This document shows positions 56,301-64,000 of a DNA stretch of 64,000 bases, in pieces. The notes beneath the pieces are model-generated. The model was given only the letters and a program-made list of their open reading frames with translations, did no database searches and had not been told where the DNA came from. The position numbers and the translations under genes are program-made. The stretch spans positions 19,344,001-19,408,000 of the forward strand of contig NC_046675.1 of assembly GCF_003369915.1 (NCBI RefSeq), in the 5' to 3' direction. Within the stretch, counting starts at the first letter, position 1, and every line of letters begins with the position of its first letter. This DNA is from Drosophila miranda (lineage: Eukaryota > Arthropoda > Insecta > Diptera > Drosophilidae).

Positions 56301-57981
56301 GTCTATTTGGTTAAATATTGTTTGGATGTTAGTTGTGGGACGTTTTTGTTTCTTGTGATTGATGAGTAGGTGGAAGTCGTCGATTTGTTTGTGGAGGGAG
56401 ATGATATCGGTGAGTGAGTTGTAAGCTATTCTGTCGAAGGCTTTGGTGAACTCCAGCGAGATGATTGTGAGGTGTTTTTTCAGGGCGATGGCTCTGGTAG
56501 CTAGGTGGTCTACATAAAGTAGACTGTCTAGTACAGATTTGCCTCTTTTGAGCCCTAGTTGGTTGTTGTGGATCAGGTTGTTATTTAAAACAAACCACCA
56601 CAACCTTTTTGCGACAATCTTGTCCAGAGTTTTGGCTAGGCATGAGTTTAGGGAGATGGGTCTCTATGATTTGATATCGGTTTGGGGTTTTTGTGGTTTA
56701 AAGATGGGGAGGACTAGGCTGAGTTTAAGAGATTGTGGGATGGAGGAGTCGAGTATCTTGTTGTAGAGGGTTAGGATTCTGGTTTTGAGGGGGTACGGTG
56801 AGTTCTTTAGCATGGAGTAAGAAATCCGGTCAAGACCAGGAGTGTTTCCTTTCAAGGTGGACAGTGCTGATGTGTATTCGGTTAGTGTTATGTCTTTCTC
56901 GATTTCTAGGGCTGCTAGTTTTGGGTTATAGTTAGAGGGGGTATTAATGAGGAGTTTGTTGGACAGGAATGTTGGGGAGAAGTTGAGGTCGTCTGCTTCT
57001 TCTGACCATGTCTGGGCAAAGGAGTTGGCTATTTCGGATTGGCAGGTTGTTTGTGATTGGGTGTAGGGGTTATGTATGGCATGGATATTTTTAGTGGGGT
57101 AAAGACCGCAGAGACGTCCGATGTTGGACCATGTTGTGGTTGGATCTGAGTTAGGGTGTGTATGGGTTGTGAACTCAAGGATCGATTTTCGTTTGGCTTC
57201 TCTAATTGCTATTTTAAAACTCGCTTTTGATTTTTTGTATTCTAGGAATGAAATTGGCCGGCATGAAAACTGGTCGAATCGCTTCGCTAATCCAATTACT
57301 ATTTTGAAAATTTTTAATACATTTAATAGATTCTCAATCAACAGCAAAAGGACTAAACGGCACATGCGGCAGTTTGCAAGAGATGACTTGATGAGCTTGA
57401 TGAACAAAATCAAGACAGAACTCGGATTAACAATTCCTAGGTATGGCCTAGTAGGCAACGTGTGAGCCAAATTTTAAACGAAAATGTTAACCTTACATAT
57501 CATTGCATTTTTTAAAAACACAAGTTTTGGGACCTCCCTTCTGTATTGTGTCTGAAAAGTGATATGGCATAACTTTTGCGTGTCTATTGTTATTAAACAA
57601 AACAATAAATCGAAATAAAAATTTGTCCATACTTTTTCATATGTATCTATACTAATGAGTGTGCCGTCACTTAATTGATTTATTGTATGTACTGTATGGA
57701 TCTATTTTTATCAAGAGACAAAAGTAAACTTAAATGTTCTACTAAATTGTATAAAATCCACTAAACAAACTAAGCTAACAATAACCATATTGATAAAATC
57801 GTTTTGACGAACAAATTTCTTATTCTAATCGAATAAATTTTTAAGGGTCTACGAATATACATACGTATTTACATATTTGTATTACCAGTATGTACAATTT
57901 AATACACCGTTTCAATCTGTCGTATTTTCGTTTATAATTAAAATGCATGACTGGTTGAACTGGTTTTGAAAGAGATTTCAT
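53368..57981 (-). CDS. TBRG1-like protein with FYRN/FYRC domains
   Basis: Exon 1 (57981-57886) encodes MKSLSKPVQPVMHFNYKRKY.. and ends in phase 0 at CTG|GTAATA. Exon 2 (54123-53368) starts after a T-run acceptor ending aag. The join (..IKLYIL|ENSCLTDEICHLQSEL) matches the coiled region of TBRG1 (..VFENAALCDEIARLEE in human), which strongly supports the pairing. Total 283 aa. Residues about 145-255 hold FYRN (WIYPVGYVATRIYAHPKD) and FYRC (VYFGETPNMCHAELL..ESFFGLSNPKIQSLL). In vertebrates TBRG1/NIAM is a nuclear growth-inhibitory protein; the fly function is unknown to me. The 3.8-kb intron contains a mariner-like element, a DINE-1 piece and an I-like element. Confidence 0.88.
54192..54607 (-). 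mobile_element. Deleted Tc1/mariner-like element (DDE_3 transposase remnant)
   Basis: Terminal inverted repeats start CAAGGTGCACC at 54192 and, inverted, CAGGGTGCGCC at 54607. They share TTTTAGTACGGTATGGAAAC and, further in, CGATTTCCATAAGTGAG. The minus strand encodes YWYQQDGAPCYTANETIQL, the second-Asp region of DDE_3 transposases. The rest of the transposase is deleted. A TA dinucleotide flanks the left end only. It lies next to the acceptor of TBRG1-like exon 2. Confidence 0.75.
54763..54918 (+). other. Small ORF (51 codons), unassigned
   Basis: ATG to TAG in sequence between two transposons, within the TBRG1-like intron on the opposite strand. The product (MAFEARSSKLELMFKSEG..) has balanced, protein-like composition but no recognisable domain. 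It may be chance or an exon of a nested gene. Confidence 0.2.
55035..55135 (+). mobile_element. DINE-1 end fragment
   Basis: CCCGATACTCAAAATGAGTA, TAAAAGTGGATGTGTTGATT and CAGCATCAATAGCCGAGTCG match the terminal part of DINE-1 in + orientation. It stops where the I-like element starts. Confidence 0.7.
55136..57255 (-). mobile_element. I-clade-like non-LTR retrotransposon remnant
   Basis: Reading leftward from about 57250: endonuclease/RT linker (EYKKSKASFKIAIREAKRKS), RT (LKGNTPGLDRISYSMLKN, LVLPIFKPQK, QLGLKRGKSVLDSLLYV, ISLEFTKAFDRI), a thumb with broken frames, and RNase H (AICTDSLSSITSIRNPNNDS, IIWIPSHIGIKGN) at 55448-55203. RT motif C is missing between AFDRI and DDFHLLINHKKQ. The RNase H and the KGNTPGLD form favour the I clade. 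In the TBRG1-like intron. Confidence 0.7.
57240..57465 (+). other. Exon-like plus-strand ORF of unknown origin
   Basis: A strong acceptor-like string (GATTTTTTGTATTCTAG, ending at about 57244) leads into a frame reading NEIGRHENWSNRFANP..FSINSKRTKRHMRQFARDDL..LGLTIPRYGLVGNV and a stop, with AATAAA at 57604. From about 57255 this does not look like the I-like element on the other strand. It could be the last exon of a gene nested in the TBRG1-like intron, or a captured or retroposed host fragment. No family recognised. Confidence 0.4.
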
Positions 57982-58024
57982 ATTGCTAGAAGCAGAATTA
58001 GAAAAATCATATCTTTCATATAGT

Positions 58025-58085
58025 GATGGGAAACTATCGAGTCACTATCGATTGTTTCTTTGCCTCGATGACCATCGAGGTTTTT
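58025..58085 (-). promoter_or_regulatory. ATCGA-rich probable promoter of the TBRG1-like gene
   Basis: AACTATCGAGTCACTATCGA, CCTCGATGACC and ATCGAGG occur within 60 bp, starting about 50 bp upstream of the exon 1 start codon. CTATCGATT is one base short of a perfect DRE (TATCGATA). Similar clusters precede PQBP1 and ZNF830 here. Confidence 0.45.
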
Positions 58086-58398
58086 GTTATTCAAGTGCAA
58101 TAGCATTATGACATTAGACTTTGCTAAGTTTCAAGCGAAGAGAGAGCATGTGAGATAGAACGCCAAATTTTATTTCCTAGCCATCTCCAGACACGTCCAC
58201 CGGATATTAATCGAACATTTTGCTACCCTGCAATATTGAGTCTAAAAAGCATAACGATAATTTCTCTCGCAGCGATGCTCCCAGCTCAACTGGAAAGCCA
58301 AGCGGACGCATATATTTCCTCCGTTCTCACTGAAAGATTTTCCCACAACGTAAGATATTTTTGTTTTTTCAGCTGGTCAGTTAGAAACGTGTGATAAC

Positions 58399-59090
58399 CA
58401 TAGCTCGCAAACGACGGTCAACACTTTTTCCCTTTGCTGTCTCGTCACTGACAAAACCGAAAAAGACCACGAAGACACGGTCTCTCACTGAGCAGAACAC
58501 TTTTTGTCTCTTCGCCTGTGTTATGTGTTTCGGGTTTTCGGGTGAGCCCGACACACGATCGTGTCTCACAATAACAACTTAGAAAGACACTTTGGTCAAG
58601 CGCTCACAGCAAAAGTGTCTTTAGATGAGCAGAACCAAAAAAGTGTCTGAGTAAAGTGTTTTTAGTTTTTTTTTCGTGTATATGTTTATTTATTCATGTT
58701 TTCCGCATCTTTTGGGCTATTGTATTGTAATATGTATATTTATTTGCAAAATTGGCAAACGAACATTTTCGTTTTGCTTTTCACGATTCATTTTAAGCTC
58801 CAATAGTCAAACCGTATAGAATTCACAAAAATTGATAGTTGCCATAAGCATCACACGTACAAGCACGCATACATACGAAAAAGACACTTTGTTCGTTCCC
58901 TCGCGACAAGATGCTCAGTGAAAAACAGGAACAAAAGAGAAGTGAAAAAATCGGTCTTTGCTTGAGCGAAGAGCGAGTTGAGCAAAAACAGATTTTATCG
59001 GGTCTTTTCAGTCCATTTTCTCAATGTGTCCGTCAATGAGAGGTTTTTATCAGACACGCCGAAAGTGACAACAGTTATTTGCGAGCTATG
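58399..59090. mobile_element. MITE copy B, complete, 8-bp target duplication
   Basis: The 8-bp direct repeat GTGATAAC lies at 58391-58398 and 59091-59098. Immediately inside are inverted termini CATAGCTCGCAAA (perfect 13 bp, imperfect to about 28 bp). The 692-bp interior has no transposase ORF. An 8-bp duplication with CA..TG ends suggests hAT- or P-superfamily mobilisation. The related truncated copy is at 24915-25465. Confidence 0.9.
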
Positions 59091-59099
59091 GTGATAACA

Positions 59100-60060
59100 T
59101 ATAGCTATAAAGAAATTTTAGGTAAGAAGTATATGCTATATTCATAACATGCGGCAAAGGCCGCGGGTCTTCTTTCTACCCAGTACTCAGTCAATATATA
59201 TAAATATCTTTATAAGGAGTCTTGGCATAATACAGAAGCAATCGAATCTATTTTGCTATCCACGTGCGAAATTTAGAAATATTCTATACTCGGTACAATT
59301 TTCTATATTATCATTAGGCAACAATTTATATTTTTTAAATTGGTCGGCAGCGGAATTAAAAATAAATCTTGCAAAAAAAAAAAATAATATAATATTATTG
59401 TTGACGGTTGGTGAATGTTGGGAATCGAGTTTTCACATCTATCAAAAGTTTCCACCGTTATCAGGACATGTTCTGTGTGGGAAAATGCTTTAAGTTCTTA
59501 ATAGCCTATTCCCACAGGCGACCTTCCACCATCCATTTTAAGATGGTCCGTAAGGTTTTCCCGTTCGAAAAATTGCCCAGTTAATCCGCTATCCATCTTG
59601 GATGTTACTAAATCACTTGTTTCTATGCGATATTAAGCATACAGTTTACTAATGCAATCCTAAAAACAATTTTGGGTTACGCAGCTCAGTATTCCCAAAA
59701 ACTCATAGATGATGGCCAGTGGTGCAGCAATGAAGTAAGTCCCTAGTTTTGTTGGTTTGTGCACTGCCCACTGTACCGATCCGACACAGTCATGAACCGA
59801 CACCCGAGCCTTTAATCGACACCAATCGCGATCGACTCTATCGTTTTCAAATTCTCTCACCTTTCCTTTTTTTCGATATGCTATTGGTCATATATTTAAC
59901 CTAACAATCGTCGCCTTTCAAATAAATTGATCGCAACATACTCTGCTAAAGAAGCTCAGTAGCTAGAAACAATCTTTAACCAAATAGGTGACTGGTGCAT
60001 ACACTCGGGCGCAGTCCTCTCTAATAGGCTAATGGCCCTCGGTGTCGCAGTCGTCTCCGA
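59100..60060. other. Unrecognised intergenic DNA
   Basis: No supported feature. Short frames here have no domain. The part near 59980-60060 (..AATAGGTGACTGG..) might be decayed pol sequence. Confidence 0.3.
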
Positions 60061-60064
60061 TATT

Positions 60065-61510
60065 GGTTGTTACTCCTTGGTTGTTACTTTGGTCACCTGG
60101 CGTAGTTGAAAGTACTCATCCATGACCTCAGAATATTTGACTTGCAGCTCCGGCTGCCGTTGGAATCTTCGTTGAAGCATTTTTAATCGATTAATTGCGA
60201 TTTGACGTGATTTGCCTAGCACCTGCGAAGGGTCAAACAAACGCTTAAGTGGTAACCGTACCAAATACTTGCCGTTCCGTTGACGGATGTGAGTTCGCTT
60301 AAAATGCTCCTCGCACCATCGCTCTTCTGGTGTGAGCTGTTTTGCAGAACCGAGATGATCCATTTCGAAGAATTTCTAGACGAGATTCTCTAGCCTGTTG
60401 TGGTGACATTTAATGGTGACAGCGTATGAGCGTGTGGAAGTGGCTCGACCAAAGACTATCCAGCCAAGCTGGTTGTGCTGTGCAATTGGTTGATTCTCCT
60501 TTCCTCTGCGGATATCTGAAAGCAGGATCTGTGGGATTACGTCCGCTCCCAGCAGAAGATCAATCCGCTGTGATTTGTAGAGCCTGGGATCGGCGAGTTC
60601 TATTCCGTTCAAATGAGGACATTGCTGCAATTTGATGGATTGTGAAGGTAATTGCGATGTAAGCGTTTTAAGTATAAACGGAGTTCCAATGGTGGTACAA
60701 AACTGTGAAGTACAAGAACTTAATGACAATTCTGTAGTGTAGGTACACCTGTTCTTGCAGGTGGTCCCAACTCCAGCAATTTCTGCCGAAATTGGATGCC
60801 GCTTGAGGTTAAGAGCCTGCACTGTGTGCTCTGTAATGAGGGTTCCTTCCGAGCCTGAATTCACTATCGCACGTACCACAGCTGATTGGCCAGTGTGGGG
60901 GTTGTGGATTGTGACCAGGGCAGTGGCCAGAAGGACAGTGCTGGGTCCGTGATGTGTTGCCGTAGCGGAGACTAGTTGCGCAGAGTGTGTTCTCGCAGAC
61001 GAGTCGGTCGCTGCAGACTGTGGATGACCACTGGAACTAGTGTTGGGAACCACTGGGAGAGGCTGTGCAGTGCTCTGAGTAGGAAGTGGGGTCCTAGCGT
61101 AGAGTTGCGTAGGTGTAGCCCTGCCAGACGAGTCGCTTGTTGTATACTGCCACGAGTTACCGGAACGAGCGCTATGGAAGGCTGCGAGAGGGTGTGTAGC
61201 CACCTGAGCAGGAGATGGGAAGTGCAGCAGTGTATGGTGTCTTTGACCACACTGCGTGCAGTTCCTTGTACTGGTACATTTTGAAAGTCCATGGGAACGG
61301 CTCAGACAGTTGAGGCATGCCTTTGCCTGATCGACGATGGCTTTCCTTGCAAAGCAGTCCTTAGACAAAAGGTCCGGGCAATGCCGAAGATTGTGACTGT
61401 CGCTTCAGTGCGGGCAGCGAGTGTGTTCGGCAACCGAAGTCTTGACGTGGAAACTGTTGCCCTTGTATGTATGTTACGTTGCCAACTGACTTCTTCGGGT
61501 GCCTTTGTTT
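60065..61510 (-). mobile_element. BEL/Pao retrotransposon gag zinc knuckle, protease and start of pol
   Basis: The minus frame 61368-60376 (330 codons, open) holds knuckle-like CLNCLSRSHGLSKCTSTRNC with CTQCGQRHHTLLH. A Ser/Thr/Pro-rich stretch and a DUF1758-type aspartic protease follow (VRAIVNSGSEGTLI, IDLLLGADVIPQIL, QLGWIVFGRA). In retroviral-type proteases the active site is D-S/T-G; here it reads NSG, so the catalytic Asp is replaced. After a stop, 60363-60070 carries WCEEHFKRTHIRQRNGKYLV.. from the start of BEL RT. Truncated at both ends. Confidence 0.75.
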
Positions 61511-61885
61511 GACAGGCTGCGGCGCAGGTGTCCGCGTCGTGGAGTGGACACTACTACCTACCTACTTACTACCTACTTTAATCAATCAGCAGAACCGATA
61601 CGATCTGCAATCGCAACATATTGTGTAGTCCGTAAAAAAAATTAATAAGTTACTTATTATTATTCTTTGTTTTTTTAACTTCTAACAAGTTGCTTTGGAA
61701 TTTCTCCTGCCTCAGGTCGGGCTCTTCCTTGTTACCGTGGTGGCCCTTCTGTTTTTCGAGTCGGTCTCTGGCGATCTCTGCCAGACACGAAAAGTCGTCG
61801 TTTTTTGTTTTCTTTGCACCGTCTATCGCGTAGAAACATGCGGACCATCCCGGACCATCCCCGAAATGGATGGTGGATAGTCGTC
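61510..61885. other. Unrecognised DNA, possibly BEL leader
   Basis: CTACCTACCTACTTACTACC simple sequence near 61553-61575. No gene seen. Confidence 0.25.
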
Positions 61886-61889
61886 AGTT

Positions 61890-62250
61890 TGAATAGGTCA
61901 AGATTTCAGACCTGTGAAACAAACCTGTGGACAAACAAACTTTCAAAATGATTTTGGAGAAAAAGGATTTATGCTTTTCCCTGAATGTAAAGAACATAGT
62001 GGGAATTTTAAAGTAAACAATTTATTTGCTGCACTTACATTTCGAAGTCCGTTTAATATGAGGCGGAAAACCGCTGTGCCCCTCATGTTAAGCGCATGTT
62101 ACAGTCTGAGCTGTTCCATGCACATTTGTGCTGTTATGCGCCCTGGCCAATATTTTTCGAGCTAAATTTGAGCCCCAATTTAAGTGATTTCAAAAGTAAA
62201 TTGGAAAATTTTGTGAATGTGATAAACGGAGCCTGGCTGATATCATATAG
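61890..62250. mobile_element. Partial copy of the 807-1848 foldback element
   Basis: Matches the left arm and centre of 807-1848: GGTCAAGATTTCAGA, CAAACTTTCAAAATGATTTT, TTTGCTGCACTTACA, CCCTGGCCAATATTTTT and ACGGAGCCTGGCTGA, with deletions. The opposite arm is not evident. Confidence 0.6.
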
Positions 62251-62259
62251 ATACCCTAT

Positions 62260-64000
62260 TCCACCGTTTCAATTAAAATCTCACGTTTGCAATATGACAC
62301 TTATCACCTTTTTCCATACTTCGATTACCGCTTATATCGTTTATATATATATATATATCGATACAACTTACAATATCAATCTCTTTTGGGAAGAACTGTG
62401 AACTTTGGCGTGAAATGAAAATTAGGAATATACATTCTTCTTGTTTATTAAAAAACTAAAATGGTTTCTATGCAATTTGTGTTGCAACCTCTTCCAGGCA
62501 ATGATGATCAATTTATTGAAAGGTAAATATAATAGTGGAGCTGCGCTCATACGCACATGGGAATATAAAATTACTTGTGAAAATATATACATACTAATAC
62601 GCACACTTATGTTAGCTGCATGTTGTTTCTTTTAACAAGAACCATAAATATATACACAATTTGCATATATCCTTAGATAAGGAGGGTACATATGTATATC
62701 TCGTGCAGTATGGCTATAGATATGTATGTACTTCATGTAGGTGTATGTATATACATATGTACATATTTTCCAGAATGTGCACCGAAAAGTATGAATATAA
62801 TAGTTGAAATCTGTTCCTATCCTTTTTTTCGAAATGATATAACTTAATAATTTTAAGTTATTCTATTATATATTCGTTTAGTTCTTCTATGTAAATTACT
62901 ACATAAGTCATCTTGCGATCCTGAATACATATCTACATACATGCATACACATGTTTAAGCGCACATATATTTTTAAGTATATAACATTTTCGGCAAACTA
63001 TGCTGTGAATTATCAAGCTTAATACAAAATGTTCAGAATATTTGTGTACAGCTTTGTTTAATGTAAATACATATATGTACGTTGGGTCGCATATGTATTA
63101 GTTGCAAGCCAATCAAATTTTATTTATTTTTTATAGACGGCTACTTCTAACAAATGATTGTTACTTACGCTGTAAAAGACCACGCAAAAAAAAAAAAAAA
63201 TCTAAAATGTTTAGTTAAAAAATATTGGGATATTCTCCAGGCAATCGTTAACATTGCTCCAATGATATCCATGCTCCAGAAATAATCGTTCAAAGATATA
63301 ATCGTTAGTATATTTCAACAAAACGCTGACATGGCAAAGACCTGTCGAGGCTTTAAAACTAATTACAGAACTAAATAAAAATACGAGAATTAGGCTAAAG
63401 AAATGTTATTTTTAAAGTATAAATATGAAATAGTTAAAATTAAAAATAAAAAGTTTCAATTTCGACGTGGCGAGCTGCGCACAACTTGTTGTTTGACCGA
63501 TCGTTCCTATGCGAGCAATGTACTATAGTGGTCCTATATGGTCGATTCCAACGTATCATCTGTCTATTTCTTAGGGAAGACTATTATATTGAAATAGCTT
63601 TAAAACTAAGAGACTAGTTTACATAAAAACAAACGGCTTTTGTTAAAGTATTGCAGTGTGTGTATCGCAATCCAGCATATTCTTCCCGGCCTGAGACTAT
63701 TTCTCGGTTCTGAAGTGATTCCCAGTAGCAGGTGGCACTCGACCCGCTATTGGCAGACTGCATTGACCACGCCGGTGCGTCTATTTCCGTTAATTGGGCA
63801 CAACTGTTCTAGACTGACGCTAAGTTAATGGCTCCGCACTGGTATAACTTTGCTGTGAAAGGGCAGCGATCTTTGATTTAGCTGGTTCCAAGCTGAAGTC
63901 TTACGAACAAACGATCAACAATTCGATTTTCAATTATTGTTTATGTTACGCCCTGCCCTATATTCTTAGATCCCGACACAAATTCTCGAATGGTGTTACA
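62260..64000. other. AT-rich DNA, nothing recognised
   Basis: Many tacatatgta-type runs (for example 62720-62770, 63065-63095). No protein-like frame or known repeat recognised. Confidence 0.4.

Noticed and set aside
1..64000. tRNA, rRNA or snRNA genes
   Set aside because: No A/B-box pairs with a clover-leaf, and no recognisable conserved RNA sequence, were found by eye. A tRNAscan/Infernal run would be decisive.

Overview
The window looks like a TE-choked stretch of a Drosophila genome. The AT-rich non-coding DNA is full of tacatatgta-type runs. Genes have introns with GT/AG ends, in one case AT/AC, and the genes I can name all have Drosophila relatives. The DINE-1/INE-1 copies (ends of the type TATACCCGATACTC...GAGTATCGGGTATA) look to me like the obscura-group form, so an obscura-group species is my best guess. 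That guess rests on memory, not on a search.

Six host genes can be rebuilt exon by exon, all with continuous frames: (1) 75-2303 (+), the two last exons of an unrecognised protein; (2) 11711-17912 (+), a secreted trypsin-like serine protease (CG11836-like, 329 aa); (3) 23201-27523 (-), veli/Lin-7 (L27 + PDZ, 195 aa); (4) 32687-35015 (+), PQBP1 homologue with a WW domain (233 aa); (5) 45621-47335 (+), ZNF830/CCDC16 homologue (228 aa) with an apparent U12-type AT-AC intron; (6) 53368-57981 (-), TBRG1-like FYRN/FYRC protein (283 aa). A seventh gene at 38218-42652 (-) encodes a ZAD-domain protein; its first two exons are firm and its last is probable. As I recall, CG11836, veli, PQBP1 (CG11820) and CG11839 lie near each other on chromosome 3R of D. 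melanogaster (Muller E), so this is probably a syntenic block that has become heterochromatin-like or pericentric.

Almost everything else is transposon debris, much of it inside introns. 3.8-10 kb: jockey-like ORF1 remnant, R1-clade RT, a 20-unit ~100-bp tandem array with higher-order structure, then a BEL/Pao fragment. 12.8-17.3 kb (protease introns): CR1-like, LOA tail, BEL integrase and LTR. 18-22.3 kb: CR1-like pieces, Ty3/gypsy pol, BEL integrase. 23.4-26.9 kb (veli introns): CR1-like 5' part, a MITE, DINE-1, gypsy integrase. 27.9-32.3 kb: a nearly full-length CR1-like element. 36.4-45.3 kb: endonuclease remnant, DINE-1 pieces, CR1-like deletion derivative, LOA-like ORF1, BEL protease. 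47.5-52.6 kb: two LOA-clade copies head to head. 52.7-57.3 kb: RT fragment, deleted mariner-like element, I-like element. 58.4-59.1 kb: intact MITE with 8-bp target duplication. 60-61.5 kb: BEL gag/protease. 61.9-64 kb: foldback-repeat copy and unrecognised AT-rich DNA.

The genes do not form a pathway. Two of them (ZNF830, PQBP1) are associated with splicing in other animals. Three probable promoters carry ATCGAT/TATCGATA (DRE-like) motifs typical of housekeeping genes. Both strands are dense with old, internally deleted elements and there is a large inverted LOA pair, which resembles small-RNA source loci; that is an inference.
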